Positions 36,891-47,509 of a DNA stretch of 64,000 nucleotides are shown in pieces. The stretch's first letter is position 1. Each line of letters opens with the position of its first letter. The notes under the pieces are model-generated. The model saw nothing but the letters and a program-made list of their open reading frames with translations, searched no databases and had not been told where the DNA came from. A program made the translations under genes and the position numbers. Origin of the DNA: Chrysoperla carnea (taxonomy: Eukaryota; Arthropoda; Insecta; Neuroptera; Chrysopidae); NCBI RefSeq assembly GCF_905475395.1, contig NC_058338.1, forward strand, positions 96,333,435 to 96,397,434. Reading direction: 5' to 3'.

Positions 36891-39024
36891 ATGCACCTCG
36901 CCACTATTCAGGAAATGCTGCCATATTTCCAAGCTAGTGGTCATTTTTATTACGCGAAAGCTGCTCACATATACCTACAGAACATGGCTGACTTGGGCAA
37001 TAAAAAACCTGAAGACGAGTTTCGAAAGTTCACAACAAACGGCTACTTTACGATAAGGCGCACGAATAAATTTTGGTCGGGGATTATGTCAGACATGACA
37101 ATTGAACAGACGTTAATGCGATCCATGAAAACGTCTGGTGGTCTTACTCAAGGGTGTGGAATAACTCACAGTACACTTAGTAGGTGCACGATGGGAATGG
37201 TTTTTATACAAAATGTTTCTGAAGAATTTGAAAATTTTTGTGGCATGTTTAGTGCTACAACAGAGCAGCACGTGAATTCTCGAAGCTCTCGGATTATTCG
37301 CGACACTGCTGATGTTGAGAAATTGGACAATTGGCTGAAAGAACACCCTCCTTTCCTTATAGGCACTGAGTTGCAGTCTATCAACAAAGGAGTTATTGGG
37401 AATGCCAGCGTTAATTGCTATCGCTGCCATGAAATTGGTACTGGCTAACCGCGTGGTGGGGAAAGATTTAAAATCTTCCAAATTCAAGCGAAGCGAAAGT
37501 GCTTCCTCTTGCATCGGTTTCTAGCAGCATCAAGATTTACTCAGTCCAATTCCCCATTGACCCACTTCTTTTGTTTTACAGAATGTGTATTTCGAAAGAA
37601 ACATCAGAAGATTTGAAAAATCATTTAACGTACGAGCTTGCACCGTACCCTTTAGGTATGTTTACGGAAGCAGGAATGCGACATGGTACCAAATTCACGC
37701 TCTATAAATGTTTCTCCTCGCTACCAGCTACACAAATTTTGGGTCCAATTGGATGGTAGTCGTGGACGGCGGATTTCTTTGGCATCAAATTGTGTGGGAT
37801 CGCAATGTGTCGTTCTTGGCTCTTTGTCAAAAATACGTTCAATACGTGCGAAACCATTTCGGTGCAAACATCGCAATAGTTTTCGATGGATATCCTGAAG
37901 CAGTAAATTTGGGTACGAAGTCCTCCGAACGCCTCCGCCGATCTAAAACACAGTCCTCTGTAGATATTATCTTCACCGAGGCTATGATTGCGACAACTAA
38001 CCAGGAGAAGTTTTTGGCGAACGAAAGGAATAAGAGTCGATTTATTACTATGCTGAAAAATAAATTTCAACAATACGGAATACTCGCCGAACAAGCCAGA
38101 GAAGATGCTGACACGCTGATCGTGCAAACAGCCACAGCCATATCCACAAGATACGATTCAGTCATCATTGTAGGCGAGGACGTAGATCTCCTTGTTTTGC
38201 TAACCGGATTGACGAATGGATACGATTATATTTTATTTCACAAGCCTGGAAAAGGACGCACTCTGGAAACATTATACAACCCGAATTGTCTCGACAGCCG
38301 TTACAGTAACAGAGTTAGGGACAATATTTTGTTCCTTCATGCTTCCAGTGGTTGCGCCACGACAGCAGCTGCATACAAAATAGGAAAAATCAAAGTTCTT
38401 TCAACGTTACAAAATAACGTTTCTCTACTGAAAGCTGTGGAGTTCAAAGAAAATAACGTTGATCAAAACATAATTGCTCACGCTGACGAACGTTTTTTTA
38501 TTGCGTTGTATGGAGGTGACGAATCGGAAGCGTCTCTAAACTCGCTTCGATACAAGTGCTTCGGGAAATTGGCGAATAGAGCAAACGTGAATTTCTCACT
38601 TCTACCTCCAACCCGAGATACGGCTCGTTACCTCTGTTTTGGAGTCTATCACCAGGTTCAAACTTGGCTTGGATTTACCCATGCACCTGAACAATGGGGT
38701 TGGAAGAGAACTTTAAACGGCCTTGAACCAGTTCGAACTGCTATGGCTCCCGCCCCGTCAAGTTTACTGCAAGTAATATCTTACAAATGCACCAAAAATT
38801 GCGGGCCGGTCTGTGGATGCCGAAAAGCTGCCCTAAAATGTTCAATAATTTGTGGCAATTGTAGTGGACAAACATGTGATAGCGTGCCAGATAAATTTGA
38901 TGCTATCGAAGAAGATCTAACCTTCTTCTATTCCTCTCCTTTGGATGTGGCGGAGGTAGAAGATATGGATTTACAAGGCGATGAGTGTCCTTTATCATCA
39001 AAAAAAATAAGGCTCAATCAATAG
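36891..39024 (+). pseudogene. PIN/FEN-like repetitive-family protein with Cys-rich tail, frameshifted
   Basis: Three frames carry consecutive parts of one protein. The first (36891-37448) has LPYFQASGHFYYAKAAHIYL and MTIEQTLMRSMKTSGGLTQG. The second (37499-37745) has LPLASVSSSIKIYSVQFPID. The third (37754-39024) has the nuclease-like core: MVVVDGGFLWHQIVW, IAIVFDGYPEAVN, FLANERNKSRFI, EDADTLIVQTA, VGEDVDLLVLL, then LYGGDESEASLNSLRY, LPPTRDTARYLCF, EQWGWKR and a cysteine-rich tail (CTKNCGPVCGCRKAALKC and CGNCSGQTC). I recognise this as a multicopy family scattered through many animal genomes, with no settled function; the acidic residues and order suggest a PIN/FEN-type nuclease fold. In HASSGCATT an Asp usual in the family (SGCDTT) is Ala. 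At least two frameshifts make it a pseudogene. No TIRs were identified. Confidence 0.75.
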
Positions 39025-39241
39025 AAATTTGATAATTACCATTCCCCGTCCCACCAACTTGGGGCTACATTCAGAAGATATCCCTGAACATATTCCAACA
39101 AGGAAAAAATTTTTGCAGTAAATTTTTGAAAAAAAATCTAGTAATTGGGCTATGGCTCTTAAACTATTAATGTTACGTAAAGTTTAGGATAAATTTGACT
39201 GGAAATTTTCTATTAATTGATACAGATTTTGTTCAAATATT

Positions 39242-40288
39242 TTAATCGGACATTTCTTCTTTAATAAATACATTTTCAATTTGAATAATATCCTCTGGTA
39301 TTTCTTCTTTAATTCCTGCATGTTCTGATGTAACAGTTTTAGAATTAATATTCAAATGTTTTACTCGAAAATGAATTTGTTGATGTCTATTTAAATGATA
39401 TTTTTGAATAAATTTTTTATCACAAACTTCACAAGAAAATGGTTTTTCTCCAGTATGAGTTCTTTTATGTCGAATTAAATGATAATTTTGAATAAATTTT
39501 TTATCACAAACTTCACATGAATAATGTTTTTCGCCAGTATGTATTTTTTTATGTCTAATTAAGTTTTGTTGGAGACTAAATGCCTTATCACAAACATCAC
39601 ATGATACAAGTTTCTCTCCAGCATGGATTCGTTGATGTACTGTTAAATCGCGTTGTGCACTATATTTTTTATCACAAATATCACAAGAAAATGAATTTCC
39701 ACCAGTATGAGTTCGTTTATGTTTATTTTACGCACTACTATTATTAAATGATTTATTACAAATTTCACATGAAAATGGTTTTTCACCAGTATGGATTCTT
39801 TTATGACAGGTTAAACTCGGTTGCTGACTAAATGCCTTATTACAAACATCGCATGAAAAGGGTTTTTCCCCAGTATGCGTTCGTTTATGTGTAATTAAAT
39901 CGCCTCTCTGAAAAAATCGTTTATCACAAACTTCACATGTAAATGGTCTGTCACCACCGATATGGGTTCGTTTATGTTTAACTAAATTATTTTGCTGAGT
40001 AAATGTTTTATTACAGATTTCACATAAAAAAGGTTTTTCTCCAGTATGAATTCGTTTATGAACAACTAAATTTCTACGATTATTAAATTTTTTATCACAA
40101 ATTTCACATATAAAATGTTTTTTAATCCGATGATTTTTCCCTCGATGTTCTTTTGTAACAGTTTCGGTGGTTTCTTCTTGCATTTCTTCCTTAAGCAGCA
40201 CAAGTTCAAAAATTTCTTTTTCAATTAATACATCTTCCGTTGTAAAAGTTTCTTCAGGTATTTCTTCTTTAATTCTTACAATCTCCAT
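39242..40288 (-). pseudogene. Intronless nine-finger C2H2 protein with one internal stop
   Basis: The frame starts MEIVRIKEEIPEE and would run 348 codons to EEMSD and a stop. A TAA at 39728-39730 falls inside finger 5 (SFNNSSA-stop-NKHKRTH), at the helix Leu; TTA to TAA is a one-base change. Beyond it the frame is intact: fingers 6-9 with HTGEK-type linkers. The acidic phrase IKEEIPE occurs near both ends. Fingers have regular C-X2-C-X12-H-X3-H spacing, so it would be a nuclear DNA-binding protein. No ZAD is present and no introns are seen, unlike the neighbouring array. It could be a pseudogene, a truncating allele or a sequencing error; the four-finger, 186-residue upstream product could also be made. 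Confidence 0.8.
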
Positions 40289-40544
40289 TGTTTCAATAAT
40301 TTCTGTATTTAATTCTTATTCAAATTTAATGTTTATTATGATAAAAATTGATTATCAAAATTATTAAATGAATTACATATTTTCTTTCTACAAAAAGAAG
40401 AAGCCATTTTGCAATAATTATTTGTCAACAACATTGGGCTGCATTCAGAAAAACTATAGGAGGGCATAACATGATTCTACTGCCGTGTTTAGTTTTTTGT
40501 TGTTTCATGCTAGCTTTGAGCGACAAATTAGGATTTCAGTGATT

Positions 40545-40700
40545 TCACCTATCTTAAAAAACCAGAACTATGTGAAGCGTCAAATTTAAAAGATGTAACT
40601 TCATGATGACGCTTGACGCTGTCTTTGAGCGTTAAATTAGGATTCCACCTAGCTGAAAAAAAAAATAAAACTATGTCCAGCGTCAAATTGTAAAAAGGAG
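40545..40700. repeat. GCGTCAAAT repeat family, copy 1
   Basis: Phrases GAAGCGTCAAATTTAAAAG, TGATGACGCTTGACGCTGTC and TCCACCTAGCTGAAAA recur at about 46165-46345 and 59030-59125. It probably represents small TIR elements. Confidence 0.6.
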
Positions 40701-40792
40701 CGACAAAAAATTTAAAAGTTTATTAATACATAACCTCATTTTTAATAAGACACATGGTACTAATAAACAACTATATCCATAATGGGGGCAGC

Positions 40793-41092
40793 CACGGATT
40801 CAAGGGGGGGGTCACCGGGGTCATGACTCCCTCCCCCCAAAATAGCTCGCATTTCAAAAAATAAAACTAAACCAATTGTTTTAAAACTGAAAAACAACAA
40901 ACAAACGAACAAAATCTACTTTTTGCAAACTAAAAAAAACGGAAACTAACCAAGCGACCAAAATTAACTCAATTTTTTGCACTTCCGGAAAAATTGGAAT
41001 TTAAAAATGATTGAATCAACAAAATTCACTGATTTTCTTACACAATATTGACATTTTTATTATTTGCTCTATATTTGGATTGTAGCTATCAT
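40793..41092 (+). mobile_element. GGCGCG-ended TIR element, left half of a split copy
   Basis: It matches the left 300 bp of the element at 9453-9998 (CGCATTTCAAAAAATAAAAC to TTGGATTGTAGCTAT). The matching right half resumes at 45588 at exactly the next base of the element. Confidence 0.8.
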
Positions 41093-42680
41093 ATAGCACA
41101 ACAGTGCGTGAGCGTAGATAAGTAAAATGGAAAATTGAAAGGGTAATGTATGATGATGTATGATGATGTATATGTGAAATGTGAATGTTTTTGTTGTGAC
41201 TATATATACAGGACATAAAATAGCCCTTTTTCACACCCTTATATCTCAGAAACTACTTGAGCTATAATGTTGCGCTTTTCAACTTAAGTAGATATATACC
41301 CTGGGACGCCGTAAATCAAAGCTCACGTTCACGGCTCTCATCGTTTCCGAGCAATAACGCGTCAAAAAACGGCCACGCCCCGAAATTTTGTTACTCACTG
41401 ACATAAATTCACAGCAAAACTGAGAAATGGTAGAAAGATGCGGTTTTCATTAAAATAAATTAGAGAAAAATCATACCCCAGAAAAAATACCAAATATCAA
41501 AATTTTTAACGGGAAATGGGAAATTTCGCTAATTAAAGGTGCATTTTTATCCCATTTAAAAACACATGGTAAAATATGAACCAATCAGAAGGCTAGTTTT
41601 TTTTCCTATACAATTTGTATGGGAAAACTAAAATACGCTTAAAAATTTGTTATTTATATAATTTTAATTAAATATTGATTAAATTTGAATAAATATTAAA
41701 TAAATATTCAAAAATTAATTGTGTATTTCAATATTTCCAACTTAAAATATTATAAAAATTAAATAAAATAATAAGACCCTATCAAATTCAAAGTACCATG
41801 TAGAAAACATATTAAAATTATTATGTTACATTAATTAGGAAAATTTTAATTTGCTTTTATAGCAAAAACTGTAAGAGATAGAACAAAAGTTTAAATGCAA
41901 AAAATGTTCCTTGCATAAAATTAAACAATTCTGTATGAAAAATTTTGTTGTAAAGGTAATTGTTTTCCCGTGAAAAGCAAATAAATAAAAAATTAAATTG
42001 CAATTTTCGAAAAAACGGTAAGAGATAGAACAAAAGTTTAAATGTAAAAAATGTTCCTTACATAAAAATAAACAACTTTTGTTTGAAACATTTTTTCGAA
42101 AAAACAATCATTTTCCCTCGAGAAAGTAAATAACCACTCCTGTTTTTTTCGTTAATGCAAAATCCAACTTTTTTTGTCCTTAAATTTAAAAAAAGTATAA
42201 ATATAATTTCACAAGAAGTTTTAAACCATTTTGCTCATATGTCTTGTAGTGTTCACTAGTAATTGTTGCAATGACAACGAATTTTATTTTCTTAAAAACA
42301 ATGGTATTGTTATGTTCAACAATAAATAATCTTGCAACCCAATTTTGAAGCCGATACCCTCAATCGATTACGTTGAAATTTTGTAAGCACGCTGACTTTG
42401 AATTTTTATGGTTGACTTGATCGAATTTTCTCGTTGCTTCCGCCATATTTTGTTAAATGGGGGGGGGGTAATCTTATTACTCAATTTTAAAGCAGATATC
42501 TTCAACCGATTGAGTTGAAATTTTGTATACACGTTTAGATTTGATAACAAAACATGGTAAGGTTAGTGGCATTATTATTTTTCCATCACTTCCACTATAA
42601 TTGATTTATCTATAAATGATTCAGCTATACCGATTCTAGGGGACTTCTAAATTATAGAAAGATGCGATTTTGGACATTCG
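41093..42680. other. Left part of the 4.5-kb insertion, no gene recognised
   Basis: It contains TCAGAAACTACTTGAGC near 41247, GCCACGCCCCG near 41372, and a 140-bp duplicated HINE-core segment (AGAGATAGAACAAAAGTTTA at about 41873 and 42014). A GGGGGGGGG run sits near 42460 within a twofold phrase TCAATCGATT/TCAACCGATT ... TTGAAATTTTGTA. Nothing coding was recognised. Confidence 0.5.
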
Positions 42681-44096
42681 ACAGAGACTTGCTTGAATTG
42701 AGGGTCAACCCATGCGCAGTACTATTACATGTAATCCTCGTGTGCGCACTAGCAATTTTTAAGGCCTACATGTGCGCAGTAACAAAATATAAATTTAGCG
42801 TATGCGCAGTTGCAAGATTCAGGATAAATGCATTCGCACAACTATAATTATTGATTAATCTGTGGGCACTTCCCGGAAATAATACCCAAATATGCGCACT
42901 AACAAAATATAAAGTCCCTGTATGCGCAGTTGTAATATTCAGGATCAACCCATGCGCAGTACTATTACATCTAATCCACATGTGCGCACTAGCAATATAT
43001 AAGGCCTACAAATGCGCAGTAGCAAAATATTAACTAAGCTAATGCCAGTTCTAAGATTCAGGTAAAATGCATGCGCAGAACTATCATTTGTGATTAATTT
43101 ATGCGCATTTTCAATATTTAAGGACCAAATATGCCCATTTACAAAATATAGGGTTCCCGTTTGCGCAGTTGTAATATTTAGAATCAACCCATGCGCAGTA
43201 CTATTTCATGTAATCCACATGCGTGTACTAGCCATATTTAAGGCCTACATGTGCGCAGTAACAAAATATAAATTCAGCGTATGCGCAGTTGCAAGATTCA
43301 GGATAAATGCATGCGCACAACTATAATTATTGATTAATCTGTGCGTACTTCCCGGATATAATACCCAAATATGCGCACTAACAAAATATAAAATCCCTGT
43401 ATACGCAGTTGTAATATTCAGGATCAACCCATGCGCAGTACTATTACATCTAATCTACATGTGCGCACTAGCAATATATAAGGCCTACATATGCGCAGTA
43501 GCAAAATATTAACTAAGCTAATGCGCAGTTCTAAGATTCAGGTAAAATGCATACGCAGAACTATAATTTGGGATTAATTTATGCGCATTTTCAATATTTA
43601 AGGACCAAATATGCCCATTTACAAAATATATGGTCCCTGTTTGCGCAGTTGTAATATTTAGAATCAACCCATGCGCAGTAATATTTCATGCAATCCACAT
43701 GCGTGTACTAGCAATATATTAGGCCTACATACGCGCAGTAACAAAATATAAATTCAGCGTATGCGTAGTTGTAAGATTTAGGATAAATGCATGGGCCGAA
43801 CTATAATTTGTGATTAATCTGTATGTACTTCCAATATATAAGACCCAAATATGCACACTTACAAAATTTAAGGTCAATGTGTGCGCAGTTGTTATATTCC
43901 AGATTTTCCCATGAGCAGAACAATTATATGGGATCAAAGTGTGCGCAATACCAATATATAAGACCCAAATATGCGCACTTACAAAATATAAGACCCTGTA
44001 TGAGCCGTTGTAATATTCAGGATCAATTCATGTGCAGAACTATCATATGAAATCAAGCTGTGCGTATTACCCATAAATATTTGCAGTTACATAATA
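42680..44096. repeat. 30-bp satellite with TGCGCA motif and 240/480-bp higher order
   Basis: About 47 monomers of 30 bp, each opening RTGCGCA (palindromic TGCGCA), for example ATGCGCAGTACTATTACATG and GTGCGCACTAGCAAT. Different monomer types recur in fixed order: CAACCCATGCGCAGTA returns every 239-240 bp (42705, 42945, 43184, 43424, 43664), and a 16-monomer block returns every 480 bp (TCAGCGTATGCG at 42798, 43278, 43758). Since 30 is a multiple of 3, stop-free frames appear on both strands; they are not genes. Confidence 0.95.
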
Positions 44097-44097
44097 T

Positions 44098-44440
44098 TTG
44101 TCTGTCCGTTTGCACATCTGTCTGCCAACACGATAACTCAAAAACGAAAAGAGATATTAAGATGAAATTTTTATAGCGTACTCAGGACGTAAAAAGTGAG
44201 GTCAAGTTCGTAAATTTTCATTATACGTCAATTGATTCCTAGGTCTGTGGAACCCATCTTGTAAACCGTTAGAGACATAACAAAAATTTTAATGTAAAAA
44301 ATATTCCTTATAAAGAAATAACCAACTTTTGCATAAAACATTTTTTCGAAAACATGACTGTTTACCCATGAGGACGCAAATTAGGCGTAAATTATATAGA
44401 ATGTATTATATAATAATCAATATCAGTTATATGAAAATGA
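44098..44440 (+). mobile_element. HINE/DINE-1-like fragment
   Basis: It begins at TTGTCTGTCCGTTTGC, right after the satellite, and runs through ACACGATAACTCAAAAACG and the GGACGTAAAAAGTGAGGTCA block to ATGAGGACGCAAATTAGGC. Both termini are missing. Confidence 0.75.
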
Positions 44441-44612
44441 AATTTTCCTTATAATATTTATAAATAACACAATTTTGATGACATCTTGTTCGGCATATTT
44501 CTTGACGTACGAGGCTCAGTATTCAACAGTAATTCAATGTATGCATAATGGTGAGTTAAAATTGTTACAAACACTTTCAACTTAAATACTATTGCCTGGC
44601 AAAAAGAAGTGA

Positions 44613-45588
44613 TATCCCACCAAAAACATAAATGTGTAAAAAGGCGTAGATGAATTCCAATAAACTCAATTACGTCAGCCCAAAAAAGTTGTGAAATCCC
44701 GTAGAGAAAAAAATTCTTCGAAAAAAAATTATAAAAATGGCATAAATTTATTGCGTAACTTTTCCGTAAAGAAACATTAAAGTATTACATTAGCAACTTT
44801 TCGGTGACTTCATATCTACACGCACCTGTATAGGAGAACAAAAGATAATCGTTAACCCCCTACTATCTCCCTCCTCCCCTCTAATGTTATGACGTAATAA
44901 TTTTTTCACAACTTTTATGAAACATCAAAATTTAAATTTAAACAAAGTATTCTTTAGATTAAAGTCAAGCACCTACTTAACAAAGGCCTAATTTTTTTAC
45001 TAAAGTAAGAAAATTATTGGTTTAAATTTCTTGTCAAGTTTCTCCTTAGTACGTATTTATTTAATATTTTACTTCGCAAGTTTTTTATTTTTAGATTCGT
45101 TTTTATATTCCGAAAACTTGCGAAGTAAAATATTAAATAAATACGTACTAAGGAGAAACTTGACAAGAAATTTAAACCAATAATTTTCTTACTTTAGTAA
45201 AAAAATTAGGCCTTTGTTAAGTAGGTGCTTGACTTTAATCTAAAGAATACTTTGATTGTTTAAATTTAAATTTTGATGTTTCATAAAAGTTGTGAAAAAA
45301 TTATTACGTCATAACATTAGAGGGGAGGAGGGAGATAGTAGGGGGTTAACGATTATCTTTTGTTCTCCTATACAGGTGCGTGTAGATATGAAGTCACCGA
45401 AAAGTTGCTAATGTAATACTTTAATGTTTCTTTACGGAAAAGTTACGCAATAAATTTATGCCATTTTTATAATTTTTTTTCGAAGAATTTTTTTCTCTAC
45501 GGGATTTCACAACTTTTTTGGGCTGACGTAATTGAGTTTATTGGAATTCATCTACGCCTTTTTACACATTTATGTTTTTGGTGGGATA
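44613..45588. repeat. Near-perfect palindrome, arms of about 472 and 476 bp
   Basis: Left arm 44613-45084 (TATCCCACCAAAAACATAAA to CTTCGCAAGTTTT) is the reverse complement of 45113-45588, with a 28-bp spacer. The main difference by eye is a 4-bp indel (TTTAAACAAAG against CTTTGATTGTTTAAA). No protein is encoded. It would extrude as a 470-bp stem, either a very long-armed MITE or a recent inverted duplication. Confidence 0.95.
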
Positions 45589-45848
45589 CTTTATATACTA
45601 ACATCTGTTTACAAGTTTCAAGTGATCATTTATAACACAAAATTCAATAATTCTATACAAACCGTAAGTTCATATATAAATGTAATGAATTTTATAGTAA
45701 AACAAATTGGGTAGGTTTTTGCATAAGGTTAGTCTGGCTTTGTTTTTAAGTCATTCAAAAAATTCGGTTTGCTTTGTTTATTTTTGTTATTTTTGTTTTT
45801 TTTTTATCTTGTGAACCCCTCTGGTAAAAACTTCTAGAACCGCGCCTG
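45588..45848 (+). mobile_element. GGCGCG-ended TIR element, right half of the split copy
   Basis: It resumes ACTTTATATACTAACATCTG exactly where the left half stopped at 41092 and ends TTCTAGAACCGCGCC. Confidence 0.8.
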
Positions 45849-46051
45849 ATGGAGGGTGAATATGATTATCAATGGTTAAAAAAAATTCTTTGGAAATGGC
45901 AATCAATTGAAAATAAAATTTTTTTAAAATTAAACCTTTATTCGCGTTTTATTAAAACATTAAACATATATATATTATAAATTTATTTATCCAATACTCT
46001 CAAAATTAATCCGGTTTAATAAAAATAGGTTTTACTTTTCTATGATAAAAA

Positions 46052-46161
46052 GTCAGTTTAGGCCGTTCTGCCATCTGGATGAAATAAAAAATCATCAACA
46101 GGGTCAAATCGTAAAAAGCTATATTTAACTGCTGCCAAATGGCAGCACGGCCTAAACTGAC
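46052..46161. repeat. Short hairpin element, about 110 bp
   Basis: GTCAGTTTAGGCCGTTCTGC is mirrored by GGCAGCACGGCCTAAACTGA. The GCGTCAAAT family (copy 2) continues to about 46345. Confidence 0.7.
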
Positions 46162-46464
46162 CAAGTGACCTAATTTGACGCTCAAACTCAGCGCCAAGCG
46201 TCACAATTATAATACACCTTAAGGTGCAATTTCATAGTGACACTTGACGCTAGCTTCTAGCGTCAAATTTAATCACATGGTATACTTTTGATCAGTGTCA
46301 TCTAGATAAAAAGCAGCGTCAAACTGTAGCGTCAAGTTGACTTATCGATCTATGCAATTCCCTAATCTATTTGGATCAACAACAACACACGGTTATATTA
46401 ACATAATATGTTTTTTTTTTTATAAAATTTACGTGACACCACCTATTTGATGCATTTTCGACCA

Positions 46465-47099
46465 CTTTTTATACCATGCATATGTGTAATATGCAAGGTA
46501 TACTAAGTTTTTATACCATGCATATATGTAATATGCAAGGTATACTAAGTTTAGTCCCAAGTTTGTAACGCTTAAAAATATTGATGCTACGCATAAAATT
46601 TGGCTATAGGTGTTCATAGAATCACCTAATTAGACCATTTCCGGTTGTCCGTCCGTCTGTGGACACGATAACTCAAAAACGAAAAAAGATATCGAGCTGA
46701 AATTTTTACAGCGTACTCAAGGACGTAAAAAGTGAGGTCAAGTTCGTAAATGAGCATCATAGGTCAATTGGGTCTTGGGTCCGTAGGACCCATCTTGTAA
46801 ACCGTTAGAGATAGTTTAAATGTAAAACAAAACAAACAAAACATTTAAACAAAAGTTTAAATGTAAAAAATGTTCCTTATCAAAAATTAAACAACTTTTG
46901 TTTGAAACATTTTTTCGTAAACATCACTGTTTACCCGTAAGGGAGCCAATTAGGCGGAAATTTTATAATATGTACTATACTTGATTATCAGTTATGTATG
47001 TGTCACCTGTTTGTATGTGTCATGTCATAAAGAAATCAACACTGACTATTCATGGTATTTCAACAATTAACTCAGTCAATTGTTTGTTTTCACTTGTTA
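46465..47099 (+). mobile_element. HINE/DINE-1-like element with duplicated 5' terminus
   Basis: Full-length copy. Its 5' terminal segment of about 42 bp (TTTTATACCATGCATATGTG to GGTATACTAAG) is present twice in tandem. The 3' end has the hairpin and TTTTCACTTGTTA. Confidence 0.8.
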
Positions 47100-47309
47100 A
47101 ATATAGTTTTACTCTGAAAGCACAACTAAAATTAAATATTTTAATTTTAACTGAAATATCTTTAAAAAAAATTTATAAATTCCAATTTCGTGATCATTTA
47201 GTTTATGGTGAAATATCCGCCATATATATGTACTCCGAACGATATTTTATGCTGCCTACATAAAAAATAAAGAATCTGGTCTAAATTACAAGATCTGTAA
47301 CTTGTTTGG

Positions 47310-47509
47310 TCATTGGGTAGTGGAATTATTTAGAAAATTTTCTAAATGAGTTTTCATATGACTCTTAAGTGCATGATTTTGACTATAACTCTTCCCACAT
47401 TTCTCACAACTGTATGGTTTTTCTCCTGTATGAGTGCGCAGATGCATTTTTAAGTTATCTGATTTCATAAATGCTTTATTGCAATATGAGCAAACAAACT
47501 TTCGTTCTC
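47310..47509 (-). CDS. Gene B exon 5: last two fingers, stop
   Basis: 200 nt, acceptor [35 protein letters not shown] and [19 protein letters not shown], then a tail [10 protein letters not shown] and TGA. Confidence 0.87.

Noticed and set aside
37113..38127. Minus-strand open frames opposite the PIN-like gene
   Set aside because: They are antisense shadows; the plus strand carries the conserved motifs.
42662..44050. Seven or more open frames of 60-80 codons on both strands
   Set aside because: They arise because the satellite monomer is 30 bp, a multiple of three, so any stop-free frame persists. Frames overlap on both strands with no family match.
42680..44096. CRISPR-like array of 30-bp units
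   Set aside because: The units are contiguous diverged monomers with higher-order order, not identical repeats separated by unique spacers, and the genome is eukaryotic.
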